Shown piece after piece: positions 9,626-16,828 of a DNA stretch of 64,000 nucleotides. The stretch is from the NCBI RefSeq assembly GCF_000524475.1, contig NZ_BAVQ01000003.1:248001-312000 (forward strand). The letters are read 5' to 3'. The notes beneath the pieces are model-generated. The model searched no databases, was not told the DNA's origin, and worked only from the letters and a program-made list of their open reading frames with translations. The translations under genes were made by a program, and so were the position numbers. This DNA is from Tomitella biformata AHU 1821. GTDB taxonomy: Bacteria; Actinomycetota; Actinomycetes; Mycobacteriales; Mycobacteriaceae. The number at the start of each line of letters is the position of its first letter. Position 1 is the stretch's first letter.

Positions 9626-10885
9626 ATGTCCCCTGCGCCACTGAACACCCCGGGTCCGCTCACGCTAGGAGGCGAGCCCGCCTCCACTGCGGTCCGCGAC
9701 TTCGTCCCGCTGGCGGCCGATCTTATGACGCACTTCTCCCGCGCCAACCCGATCTTCAAGTCCTTCCACATGGAATCCGTGCATGAGGACTTGGTCGCGG
9801 TGACCGCGCAGGGGCTACAACTGGCGATCCGGCTCTTGGACCACAGGATGCTCCCCACCGACCGCGACCTGGACAGCATCCACACGCTGACTGTCCGACA
9901 AGCTCGCAAGGGCGTCCCGCTCAGCGCCATCCTCACCTTGACCGACGAGGGCATCAGCACCTTTCGCAATCTCATCCTCAGCCGAGCGGACGCCGAGGAC
10001 ACCGCCAATCTGAAGGAGCTCAACCACCTGCTGTTCACATTCGCGCAACGACTTCACTCCTTCGTCTCGGTCAGCTACCTGGCGGCGACCCCCGCGGGCA
10101 CGCAGCTCGAGGAGCACTCCGCAGGCGCCCTCGTCAAGGCCATGCTGGATGGCGACGATCCGACCCAGCTCGCGTTGCAGCTGGGCATCGAGCTCGCACC
10201 CCGGTATCTCGTCCTACGGCTCCTCGTGAGCCTGCCGCAGCCTCGACCAGGTGCCCGGGACAGCGCGCACCAGCGCATCCAGGCCTACCGTGACCTCTCC
10301 GCGGCGCAAGCCACGATCGCCGCCCACTTCGGGGCGGCACTGCTCGAGGCCCCCGCTCCGCAGCGCGGCCTAGTCCTCATCGAGGGCACTCCCCACTGGG
10401 AATCAGTGTGCGAGGTCGTCCGCCAGGCGCAGGCCAAGATCGGGGTGCCGATCACGGCCATTGGCGAGGACGCCGCGCTCGCGGACGTCGCCGACGCCCA
10501 GGCCACCACCCGCGAGCTGGCGCACCTAGTCCGGCGGCTGGGGTTGCCGGCGCAGTCATACCGGATGCAGGACCTCGCGCTCGAGTACCAGTTGACCCGG
10601 AGCGGCCCCGGCCGCGACAGCCTGATCAACCTGCTCAAGCCACTCGACAGCAACCCGGAGCTGCTGCAGACGCTGTCCGTGCACCTGGCGAACGACCAGC
10701 ACCGGCAGCGCACCGCGTCGGTACTGGGCCTGCACACGAACACCGTGGACAACCGGATCAAGCGCATCGCCCACCTGACCGGATTGGACCCGACTCTGCC
10801 CTCCGAGTTGATCAAACTGCGCGGGGCAATGATCTCGCTGGCCTTCGGCAGCACCGATACGGACAGTCGTCCAGTCAAATTGTGA
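9626..10885 (+). CDS. PucR/CdaR-type transcriptional regulator
   Basis: A 419-residue DNA-binding regulator. The C-terminal 70 residues form the PucR helix-turn-helix: LLQTLSVHLANDQHRQRTASVLGLHTNTVDNRIKRI (residues about 340-376, given here in pieces LLQTLSVHLANDQ and ASVLGLHTNTVDNRIKRI). The N-terminal half is a helical sensor-type region (FRNLILSRADAEDTANLKEL) without a recognisable PucR N-domain. GAGGAGG precedes the ATG by nine bases. It is followed after 127 bases by four small-peptide genes in the same direction, which makes it their likely regulator, although this rests only on position. Confidence 0.88.
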   Translation: MSPAPLNTPGPLTLGGEPASTAVRDFVPLAADLMTHFSRANPIFKSFHMESVHEDLVAVTAQGLQLAIRLLDHRMLPTDRDLDSIHTLTVRQARKGVPLSAILTLTDEGISTFRNLILSRADAEDTANLKELNHLLFTFAQRLHSFVSVSYLAATPAGTQLEEHSAGALVKAMLDGDDPTQLALQLGIELAPRYLVLRLLVSLPQPRPGARDSAHQRIQAYRDLSAAQATIAAHFGAALLEAPAPQRGLVLIEGTPHWESVCEVVRQAQAKIGVPITAIGEDAALADVADAQATTRELAHLVRRLGLPAQSYRMQDLALEYQLTRSGPGRDSLINLLKPLDSNPELLQTLSVHLANDQHRQRTASVLGLHTNTVDNRIKRIAHLTGLDPTLPSELIKLRGAMISLAFGSTDTDSRPVKL

Positions 10886-10933
10886 GAATTCACATGACCC
10901 ACTAGTAACCACCCACCCCGGACGCCCCAAACC

Positions 10934-10981
10934 CACTTTTCCCCACAGCGACGGGCTATAAAAAGTGTGGCGCAAATCACC
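10934..10981 (+). promoter_or_regulatory. Promoter of the small-peptide cluster with CRP/GlxR-like site
   Basis: A good -10 box, TATAAA (10957-10962), sits in a locally AT-rich patch; the -35 region (around 10934, CACTTT) is weak. Immediately downstream, TGTGG-N6-TCACC at 10966-10981 resembles the CRP/GlxR consensus TGTGA-N6-TCACA with one mismatch per half-site. It would overlap the transcription start, a repressing position. The first peptide gene begins at 11013 behind a strong AAGGGGAA. Promoter placement is fairly firm; the GlxR assignment is tentative. Confidence 0.5.
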
Positions 10982-11012
10982 GCGCTAACCTGTAACGAAA
11001 AAGGGGAACAAC

Positions 11013-11126
11013 ATGATCAATGGTCAGGATAACGCACTCCTCGGTGTCTTCGTCGACACGATCCTGCAGCTGTTCAACGCGGGCAGCACCGGCACCGGCT
11101 CGACGGATGGCGGCGGCGTCTCCTAG
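11013..11126 (+). CDS. Small Lys/Arg-free peptide 1 (37 aa)
   Basis: A 37-residue peptide behind AAGGGGAA with ideal spacing, so translation is likely strong. The core VFVDTILQLFNAGS is hydrophobic and helix-forming; the tail is Gly/Ser/Thr-rich (TGTGSTDGGG). There is no Lys or Arg, three Asp, and no signal peptide. Peptides 2 and 4 repeat the core (VVLNTVLQAFNAGS and VVINVIVQLFSAGS), so this is a family and not chance. I do not recognise it. Size, acidity, lack of a signal and Ser content recall PorA/PorH, the 45-57-residue mycoloylated channel peptides of the Corynebacterium outer membrane, but there is no clear sequence identity. It is the first gene after the promoter and is followed by a hairpin. 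Confidence 0.72.
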   Translation: MINGQDNALLGVFVDTILQLFNAGSTGTGSTDGGGVS

Positions 11127-11136
11127 GGACGCTTTC

Positions 11137-11170
11137 GGGGCCCTGTGCGAAATCCTTCGCACAGGGCCCC
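11137..11170 (+). terminator. Perfect 14-bp hairpin between peptide genes 1 and 2
   Basis: Arms 11137-11150 and 11157-11170 (GGGGCCCTGTGCGA and its complement) pair perfectly around the loop AATCCT, ten bases after the first peptide stop. No U-run follows. It could be a partial terminator or an mRNA 3'-end stabiliser that gives peptide 1 a higher copy number than peptides 2-4. Confidence 0.7.
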
Positions 11171-11236
11171 GCTCTCGCCCCCACCACGCGAGGGGTGACC
11201 ACACCGCCGTCCCCGCTGAGACCAGGAGCAAAAAAT

Positions 11237-11386
11237 ATGATCGCCGCACCAACCACCGGCGCGTTGGCCGTCGTCTTGAACACCGTCCTGCAGGCATTCA
11301 ACGCGGGCAGCAGCTTCCTCTACACCAATAACTCCCCGATCCTCGGCGGCGGCGAAGATACCACCACGCCCGTGTCCGTGCCCTGA
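11237..11386 (+). CDS. Small Lys/Arg-free peptide 2 (49 aa)
   Basis: A 49-residue peptide starting at ATG 11237 behind AGGAGC. The core ALAVVLNTVLQAFNAGSS aligns with peptide 1; the tail carries NNSPILGGGEDTTTP. No Lys or Arg, net charge about -2, no signal peptide. An upstream in-frame ATG at 11195 has no ribosome site and would add a Pro-rich extension unlike its relatives, so I rejected it. It belongs to the same family as peptides 1 and 4; function unknown. Confidence 0.68.
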   Translation: MIAAPTTGALAVVLNTVLQAFNAGSSFLYTNNSPILGGGEDTTTPVSVP

Positions 11387-11397
11387 CAGGAATCACC

Positions 11398-11541
11398 GTG
11401 ATCAACCCGCAGCACATCCAGGGCAGCCTGGTTATCGACTTTGGCTCTCTCGCCAGCGCACTCGGCCTCGGCAGCGCCGGCCCCCTGGTGTCGTTCGGCA
11501 GCGCCGGCAGTCTTCAATTCAGCAGCGTCGGCGGATCTTGA
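11398..11541 (+). CDS. Small Gly/Ser-rich peptide 3 (47 aa)
   Basis: A 47-residue frame starting at GTG 11398, eleven bases after peptide 2. It begins MINPQ, like MINGQ of peptide 1, then LVIDFGSLASALGLGSAG and FGSAGSLQFSS. It lacks the FNAGS core but shares the GS-x-GLGS style repeats of peptide 4 and also has no Lys or Arg. The ribosome site (CAGGAATCACC) is modest. It is the most divergent of the four and the least certain to be translated. Confidence 0.55.
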   Translation: MINPQHIQGSLVIDFGSLASALGLGSAGPLVSFGSAGSLQFSSVGGS

Positions 11542-11605
11542 CAAACCACGCCGTCCCGCACGCTCGCATTCCCATCCATTCGCGCAACAGAAAGCAGGTC
11601 TCCCT

Positions 11606-11773
11606 GTGCCCACAATTCCACTCACCGGCGACCCCGTTGTCATCAACGTAATCGTCCAGCTCTTCAGCGCGGGCAGCAGCAATGCACTCGCCATGGGCGG
11701 CGTCGGGAGCAGCGGTCTCGGCAGCACCGGACTCGGCAGCTTCGACTCAGAGAGCCTCGGCAGCGCCACCTAG
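11606..11773 (+). CDS. Small Lys/Arg-free peptide 4 (55 aa)
   Basis: A 55-residue peptide from GTG 11606 behind GAAAGCAGG. The core DPVVINVIVQLFSAGSSN matches peptides 1 and 2, followed by a low-complexity tail built from GSSGLGS, TGLGS and ESLGS units. No Lys or Arg; three acidic residues. It closes the cluster: a strong bidirectional terminator lies 27 bases after the stop. Upstream codons in the same frame lack family similarity, so they were not included. Confidence 0.66.
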   Translation: MPTIPLTGDPVVINVIVQLFSAGSSNALAMGGVGSSGLGSTGLGSFDSESLGSAT

Positions 11774-11800
11774 CATCAATCAATCCGCGCCAGACAGTAT

Positions 11801-11839
11801 GAAGGGGTCCCGCTCAGATTTTTTGAGCGGAACCCCTTC
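11801..11839. terminator. Bidirectional terminator, peptide cluster / glyS
   Basis: Arms 11801-11816 and 11824-11839 form a 16-bp stem with one mismatch around the loop GATTTTT. It sits between the plus-strand peptide cluster and the convergent glyS and probably ends both transcripts. Confidence 0.8.
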
Positions 11840-11887
11840 ACTTCTGTCTCACGGCGTCGACATGCGCCGCGCAGCCGACCCTGGCGC

Positions 11888-13300
11888 TTAGCTGCCGATC
11901 AGTCGCTGGGCCAGGTAGCCCTCAACCTGGTCCAGCGCGACGCGCTCCTGCGCCATCGAGTCCCGCTCGCGGATAGTCACGGCCTGGTCGTCGAGGGTGT
12001 CGAAGTCGACCGTGATGCAGAACGGCGTGCCGATCTCGTCCTGGCGACGGTAGCGGCGGCCAATGGCGCCCGCGTCGTCAAACTCGACGTTCCAGTGCTG
12101 GCGCAGCTGCTTGGCCAGGTCCTTCGCCTTCGGCGTGAGGTCGGCGTTGCGGCTGAGCGGGAGCACCGCGGCTTTGACAGGCGCGAGGCGGCGGTCCAGG
12201 CGCAGCACGGTGCGCTTGTCGACGCCGCCCTTCGCGTTGGGTGCCTCGTCCTCGGTGTACGCGTCGACGAGGAACGCCATCAGCGAGCGGCCGAGGCCGG
12301 CCGCGGGCTCGATGACGTATGGGACGTAACGCTCGCCATCGACCTGGTTGTAGTAGCTCAGGTCTGTGCCCGAGTGCTCACTGTGCGTCTTGAGGTCGAA
12401 GTCCGTGCGGTTGGCGATGCCCTCGAGCTCGCCCCACTCGCTGCCGGCGAACTCGAAGCGGTACTCGATGTCGATGGTCGATTTCGAGTAGTGCGAGAGC
12501 TTCTCCTGGGGGTGCTCGAACAAACGCAGGTTCTCGGGCGCGATGCCGAGCTCCGTGTACCAGCTCATGCGCTCGTCGATCCAGTACTTGTGCCACTCCT
12601 CATCGGTGCCGGGCGCGACGAAGAACTCCATCTCCATCTGCTCGAACTCGCGGGTCCGGAAGATGAAGTTGCCGGGGGTGATCTCGTTGCGGAAGCTCTT
12701 GCCGATCTGGCCGATGCCAAACGGGGGCTTCTTGCGCGAGGTCGTCAGGACGTTCGCGAAGTTGATGAAGATGCCCTGTGCGGTCTCGGGCCGCAGGTAG
12801 GCCAGGCCCTCCTCCGACTCGACCGGGCCGAGGAAGGTCTTGAGCATCATGTTGAAATCGCGCGGCTCGGTCCACTTGCCGCTGTTGCCGCAATCAGGGC
12901 AGTTGACGAGTTCCATCGACACGGAATCCGGGTCGTCGATGCCCTTCTTGGCCGCGTAGGCCTCCTGCAGGTGGTCCTGACGGTGCCGCTTGTGGCAGTT
13001 CAGGCACTCGACTAGCGGGTCGTTGAAGACCTCGAGGTGCCCGGAGGCCTTCCACACGTCGCGGGGCAGGATCACAGACGAGTCGAGCCCGACGGTGTCC
13101 TCGCGGCTGGTGATCATCGAGCGCCACCACTGGCGCTTGATGTTGTCCTTAAGCTCGACGCCCAGCGGGCCGTAGTCCCACGCCGACCTGGTGCCGCCAT
13201 AGATCTCACCGCAAGGGAAGACCAAACCTCGGCGCTTGGCCAAGTTGACGACGGAATCGATGCGGTTGGATTTGCCTGCCAAGGGAGCCACTCCAGTCAC
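11888..13300 (-). CDS. glyS: Glycyl-tRNA synthetase (alpha2 type)
   Basis: Class II aminoacyl-tRNA synthetase charging tRNA-Gly. The 470-residue protein has the N-terminal [14 protein letters not shown] and [15 protein letters not shown], a zinc-binding insertion with [12 protein letters not shown] and CPDCG (residues about 97-136), motif 2 around [20 protein letters not shown], and motif 3 at [14 protein letters not shown]. The anticodon-binding domain follows. It is the eukaryote/archaea-like homodimeric enzyme normal for actinobacteria. The start is not fixed firmly: in-frame codons allow a shorter N-terminus near [14 protein letters not shown]. It is divergent from smtB, as in mycobacteria. 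Confidence 0.96.
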   Translation of the reverse strand: MTGVAPLAGKSNRIDSVVNLAKRRGLVFPCGEIYGGTRSAWDYGPLGVELKDNIKRQWWRSMITSREDTVGLDSSVILPRDVWKASGHLEVFNDPLVECLNCHKRHRQDHLQEAYAAKKGIDDPDSVSMELVNCPDCGNSGKWTEPRDFNMMLKTFLGPVESEEGLAYLRPETAQGIFINFANVLTTSRKKPPFGIGQIGKSFRNEITPGNFIFRTREFEQMEMEFFVAPGTDEEWHKYWIDERMSWYTELGIAPENLRLFEHPQEKLSHYSKSTIDIEYRFEFAGSEWGELEGIANRTDFDLKTHSEHSGTDLSYYNQVDGERYVPYVIEPAAGLGRSLMAFLVDAYTEDEAPNAKGGVDKRTVLRLDRRLAPVKAAVLPLSRNADLTPKAKDLAKQLRQHWNVEFDDAGAIGRRYRRQDEIGTPFCITVDFDTLDDQAVTIRERDSMAQERVALDQVEGYLAQRLIGS

Positions 13301-13398
13301 GAGGTCCGCGGTGCGGACGGGTAGAGATACCGTGTCAGCCTATCCGGTCGGCGACCCTGTGCAGGAACCGCCCGATTCACAGCGCGGGAATCGCCCAT

Positions 13399-13435
13399 TT
13401 GACATGCGCAATACTGCATATGAAAATGATTGTTA
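13399..13435 (+). promoter_or_regulatory. smtB-zur promoter/operator with leaderless start
   Basis: TTGACA (13399-13404) is followed after 17 bases by GAAAAT (13422-13427), placing transcription initiation at or next to the ATG at 13435, so the mRNA is probably leaderless. The region carries ATGC-N8-GCAT (13404-13419), an imperfect SmtB-type inverted repeat. It also has ATGAAAATGATTGTTATGA (13420-13438), which resembles a Zur box. The protein-site assignments are inference. Confidence 0.5.
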
Positions 13436-13791
13436 TGACCATCGCCGAGGAGCCGCTGGACTCCCACACCGGCCACTCGCATTTCGACCATCCTCCGGTC
13501 CCCGACCGCGCCACCCTGGACTCCGCCGGCGAGCTGCTGCGCGCGCTGTCAGCCCCCCTGCGCATCGGGATTGTGCTGATGCTGCGCGATCACGCGTGCT
13601 GCGTGCACGAGCTAGTCGAGAACCTTGACGCCACCCAACCCCTGATCAGCCAGCATTTGCGCGTGCTCAAGGCCGCCGGCGTGGTGCGCGGCGAGCGTGC
13701 TGGCCGCGAGGTCCGCTATCGGCTGATCGACGACCATCTCGCGCACATCGTCGTGGACGCCATCGCGCACGCGCAGGAAGGCCAGCAATGA
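13435..13791 (+). CDS. smtB: ArsR/SmtB-family zinc-sensing repressor
   Basis: A 118-residue winged-helix metal sensor, corresponding to Rv2358, which controls the smtB-zur operon. The DNA-binding core is ALSAPLRIGIVLMLRDHACC through ATQPLISQHLRVLKAAG. The C-terminal helix contains D99-x-H101 and H112-x2-E115, exactly the alpha-5 zinc-site spacing of cyanobacterial SmtB (D104, H106, H117, E120), so zinc should release it from DNA. The N-terminus is His-rich (HTGHSHFDH). I chose ATG 13435 because it follows the promoter directly; ATG 13420 would sit within the operator. The stop overlaps zur by four bases. Confidence 0.9.
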   Translation: MTIAEEPLDSHTGHSHFDHPPVPDRATLDSAGELLRALSAPLRIGIVLMLRDHACCVHELVENLDATQPLISQHLRVLKAAGVVRGERAGREVRYRLIDDHLAHIVVDAIAHAQEGQQ

Positions 13792-14195
13792 CAACCCCAG
13801 CCCCTAAACCCGCGGTGCGCGCCACCCGCCAACGCAGCGCCATCAGCGCGCTGCTCGAGGACATCCCCGAGTTCCGCTCCGCGCAGGAGCTGCACGACGA
13901 GCTCCGCCGGCGCGGCGAGACGATCGGACTCACCACCGTCTACCGGACCCTCCAGTCCCTCGCCGAGGCCGACGCCGTCGACGTGCTGCGCACCGAGTCC
14001 GGCGAGGCCATCTACCGGCGCTGCTCCCTAGGGCACCATCACCATCTGGTGTGCAGCGAGTGCGGCTTCACCGTGGAGGTCGACGGTCCGGCGGTGGAGA
14101 CGTGGGCCAAGGCCGTCGCCGCCGAGCATGGCTTCACCCGCGCCAGCCACACCGTCGAGGTCTTCGGGCTGTGCGCGGAGTGCAGCGCGAAGTGA
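13788..14195 (+). CDS. zur: Zinc uptake regulator Zur (Fur family)
   Basis: A 135-residue Fur-family repressor that with Zn2+ blocks zinc-uptake genes. The helix-turn-helix is in the first half ([29 protein letters not shown]). The metal region has HHHH at 83-86 and two CxxC pairs (C89/C92 and C129/C132) for structural zinc, plus C79. It corresponds to Rv2359 (FurB). ATGA overlap with smtB shows translational coupling, so the zinc-on and zinc-off sensors are made together. Confidence 0.95.
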   Translation: MTTPAPKPAVRATRQRSAISALLEDIPEFRSAQELHDELRRRGETIGLTTVYRTLQSLAEADAVDVLRTESGEAIYRRCSLGHHHHLVCSECGFTVEVDGPAVETWAKAVAAEHGFTRASHTVEVFGLCAECSAK

Positions 14196-14521
14196 CCGCA
14201 GCCAGGTCCATCGCCCTGTTCATAGTCGCCGCACTGTTCGAGATCGGTGGTGCGTGGCTGATCTGGCAGGGCATCCGCGAGCACAAGGGCTATCTGTGGG
14301 TCGGCGCGGGAGTGCTCGCCCTGGGCGCGTACGGGTTCGTCGCCACCCTGCAGCCCGACGCGAACTTCGGGCGGATCCTCGCCGCCTACGGCGGGATCTT
14401 CGTCGCCGGCTCGCTGGCCTGGGCGATGGTGCTCGACGGTTTCCGGCCTGATCGCTGGGACATCACCGGCGCTGTGATCTGCCTGGCCGGGGTCGGCGTC
14501 ATCATGTACTCGCCGAGGTAG
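14192..14521 (+). CDS. YnfA/UPF0060 family small membrane protein
   Basis: A 109-residue protein with four predicted membrane helices and the YnfA-type core [20 protein letters not shown], then [17 protein letters not shown] and [15 protein letters not shown]. The family resembles small-multidrug-resistance transporters, but transport has not been settled for it. The GTG start overlaps the zur stop by four bases, so it is the third gene of the zinc-sensor operon; a role in metal or cation export is a guess from that position. Confidence 0.9.
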   Translation: MTAARSIALFIVAALFEIGGAWLIWQGIREHKGYLWVGAGVLALGAYGFVATLQPDANFGRILAAYGGIFVAGSLAWAMVLDGFRPDRWDITGAVICLAGVGVIMYSPR

Positions 14522-14631
14522 GGGGAACCGCATGTCGCAGAGTCTCGACGACCGCCTGCATTGCACAAATATTCTCATCAGGCCCTGCACCAGGGTGTAG
14601 GTGTGTGCAGAGGCGGCTGAGTGCAGAGGCC

Positions 14632-15261
14632 TCAGGGCTTGCGCGCGACGAGCTTGTGGACCACGTCGAACGCGCCGCCGCGGCGGGCATCCTCGATCAT
14701 GAAGCCTGCGGCCTCCAGGTAGGGCCCGGGCACGCGCATGAGGTGGTCGTGACCGAAGCGCACCGCCAGGGGGTCCACGGCCCGCATCATCGCCCTGACC
14801 AGTCCGTTCGCCGCCGGACCGTGCTCGGCCACCACGATCCGACCGCCCGGTCGCAGCACCCGGAACGCCTCGCGGCTCGCCTGCTCCGGGTCTGGAATGG
14901 TGCAGAACGTGAGGGTGGAGACGACGGTATCGACGGACTCGTCGCGCAGGTCCAACCGCTCCACGTCGCCCTGGCGTAACTCCACCCGCTGAAGGCCCTC
15001 CGCCGCCACCCGCTCACGCGCGACGTCCAGCATCCCCTCCGACAGGTCGATGCCGATGATGTGCGTCGCCTTGTCCCCATATAGCGGCAGGTTCAGGCCA
15101 GTGCCGACGGCGATCTCGAGCACCTCGCCCGTCGCCTCCCCGGTGGCCCAACCGCGGATCTCGCCCAGGAGATAGCGTTCCAGCAGCTGAATGCCACGGT
15201 CGTATTGGCCGGACATCTTGTCGAATGAGCGCTCGATGGCTGCGGCACTTGGCTGGCGCAT
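14632..15261 (-). CDS. Class I SAM-dependent methyltransferase
   Basis: A 209-residue Methyltransf_11-type enzyme. Motif I is VLEIAVGTGLNLPLYG; IIGIDLSEGMLDVAR is the ribose-binding strand, GDVERLDL motif II, and FRVLRPGGRIVVAEHGP motif IV/V. A C-terminal HDHLMRVPGPYLEAAGF segment is typical of small ubiE/phosphatidylethanolamine-methyltransferase-like proteins. I chose ATG 15261, eight bases after GGAGG, over the upstream GTG at 15288. The substrate is not evident. Confidence 0.86.
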   Translation of the reverse strand: MRQPSAAAIERSFDKMSGQYDRGIQLLERYLLGEIRGWATGEATGEVLEIAVGTGLNLPLYGDKATHIIGIDLSEGMLDVARERVAAEGLQRVELRQGDVERLDLRDESVDTVVSTLTFCTIPDPEQASREAFRVLRPGGRIVVAEHGPAANGLVRAMMRAVDPLAVRFGHDHLMRVPGPYLEAAGFMIEDARRGGAFDVVHKLVARKP

Positions 15262-15336
15262 GGGGGTTCCTCCGTGGGACTGGTTCACCCGAGCCTAGTG
15301 CGACGCGGCGGGCGTGGGCGGACCTTTCAACCCATC

Positions 15337-15363
15337 GAATCTGTCGACAACGTCGACAGATTC
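15337..15363. promoter_or_regulatory. Perfect 12-bp-arm inverted repeat
   Basis: GAATCTGTCGAC (15337-15348) and GTCGACAGATTC (15352-15363) pair perfectly around AAC. It lies between the divergent methyltransferase (start 15261) and a 46-codon plus-strand frame (15381). The placement suits an operator for one or both; the half-site TGTCGACA recalls GntR/FCD operators but no such regulator gene is nearby. Confidence 0.55.
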
Positions 15364-15380
15364 ATCGCCGTCGCACCCGA

Positions 15381-15521
15381 ATGTCTACGGAGGTGATCTC
15401 CACAGTCTGTGTGGACCGCCGTGAGATTCCCGCGGCCAAGCGGGACCAGGCCCGCCTGCGCGCGTCGGATCTGGGCAAGCGCTACGGCTGGCTCCACGCG
15501 CCTGCGGCTAGCGATCGGTGA
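15381..15521 (+). CDS. Hypothetical 46-aa protein
   Basis: A short frame beginning MSTEVISTVCVDRREIPA, then the charged AKRDQARLRASDLGKRYGWL. No ribosome-binding site precedes the ATG, and I recognise no family. It might be a real small protein controlled by the palindrome just upstream, the remnant of a longer gene, or chance. Its stop is 70 bases from the convergent TerD2 gene. Confidence 0.3.
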   Translation: MSTEVISTVCVDRREIPAAKRDQARLRASDLGKRYGWLHAPAASDR

Positions 15522-15591
15522 TCTGCGCGAGGACACGCGCGAGATCGTGCGCGCCGGCAGGCGTCCGGTCGGAGGTGCTGCCTGGGCGTTC

Positions 15592-16764
15592 TCAGATGTG
15601 GACGAATCCGGCCAGCTGCGGGGCGGCCTCGCCGAGGTGCTTGGCCTGGATGCCCTCGCCGATAGCTTGGAGTTTCCATCCGTCGCCGCCCCGGAACACC
15701 TTGGCCATCACCATTCCCGTGAACGGCATCCCGCCGTGCAGAGTGTAGCGGGCGAGCTCGTCACCGGCGGTGGTGGCGTCAATGAGCCGACAGAACGCGT
15801 TCTGCACCTGCTCGAACGTCTGCCCCTTATAAGAGGTGACGACGAACATGATGGTGTTGACGTAGGCGGGCACCCGGGTGAGGTCGACCATGATGACCTC
15901 GTCGTCGCCGTCGCCGGCACCGGTGCGATTGTCGCCCTGGTGCACCACCGAGCCGTCCTTGGACTGCAGCTGCCCGTAGTAGCAGACATCGGCGATCTGG
16001 TCGTCTGCGAACATGACCGCGGACGCGTCCAGGTCGATGTCGATGGCGCGGCTGCCGAACATCCCCCGCTTCTCGACCGGGTCCCAGCCCAGACCCATCT
16101 TCACCAGGGTCAGGGCGACGCCGCCGTCCTTGCGCAGGCTGACCCGCTGCCCCTTGACGAGGCTCACCGGCCGGCCCTTGGTCAGGTTGACCTCGGTGGA
16201 CTGCGCCGGGGCCGGCGGCGAGGCTGCCGGTGCGGGCGCGGGGGTCGGCGCAGGCGCCGAGGCGGGCGCGTCGTCGACGCTGATGCCGTGGTCGGTGACC
16301 AGGTCTGCGAACCCACCGGCGTAGCCCTGCCCCACCGCCCGGACCTTCCAGGCGCCCTGGCGGCGGTACACCTCGAGCGCGACGACGACGGACTCGCTCG
16401 CCAGCCCGTCGATCGGGTACTCGTACAGCAGGCTTCCCGTCGCGTCGGCGACGCGCGCGGTCGGCGCGGGGAACTGCCCGAATGTGGCCCCCGGGTTGTC
16501 CAGGGTGATCACCGCGCGCACCAGGTCGATATCGGTGGGGATCTGGGCTGTGGTGATCTGCACTTCTGCGCCGCCGGGGCGGGTCAGCAGTTGGACGCCG
16601 GGGCCGCTGGGCTGGTTGAAGAAGACGAAGTCCGCGTCCGTGCGGACCTTGCCAGACTCGGTGAGCAGTAGCGCGGACACATCGGCCGGCGCGGATAGCG
16701 CGACGGAGATGGTGATCGTGTCGGCTTCCAGGGGCGCGTTCTGGCCTTTGGCGAGGGTGGGCAT
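15592..16764 (-). CDS. Two-domain TerD-family stress protein
   Basis: A 390-residue cytoplasmic protein with two TerD-type domains. The first (about 1-175; ITISVALSAPADVSALLLTESGKV, GQGYAGGFADLVTDHGI) lacks the calcium motif. The second (about 205-390), after a Pro/Ala linker, has the full GDNRTGAGDGDDE calcium-binding loop and DIDLDASAVMF. TerD proteins form calcium-binding stress complexes tied to tellurite, phage and colicin resistance. I chose ATG 16764 (MPTLAKGQNAPLEAD) because it aligns with the start of the neighbouring TerD-VWA protein. It is 64 bases downstream of that gene in the same direction. Confidence 0.9.
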   Translation of the reverse strand: MPTLAKGQNAPLEADTITISVALSAPADVSALLLTESGKVRTDADFVFFNQPSGPGVQLLTRPGGAEVQITTAQIPTDIDLVRAVITLDNPGATFGQFPAPTARVADATGSLLYEYPIDGLASESVVVALEVYRRQGAWKVRAVGQGYAGGFADLVTDHGISVDDAPASAPAPTPAPAPAASPPAPAQSTEVNLTKGRPVSLVKGQRVSLRKDGGVALTLVKMGLGWDPVEKRGMFGSRAIDIDLDASAVMFADDQIADVCYYGQLQSKDGSVVHQGDNRTGAGDGDDEVIMVDLTRVPAYVNTIMFVVTSYKGQTFEQVQNAFCRLIDATTAGDELARYTLHGGMPFTGMVMAKVFRGGDGWKLQAIGEGIQAKHLGEAAPQLAGFVHI

Positions 16765-16828
16765 GCGGGGTCTCCTTCTCTCGGTGTCCTCGGCCCTCCG
16801 GCGGGGGCGCGTGACGGATGCGGCTGGG

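Noticed and set aside
14581-14610. CTGCAC/GTGCAG inverted repeat between ynfA and the methyltransferase
   Set aside because: Only six paired bases with a 14-base loop, too weak to call a terminator.
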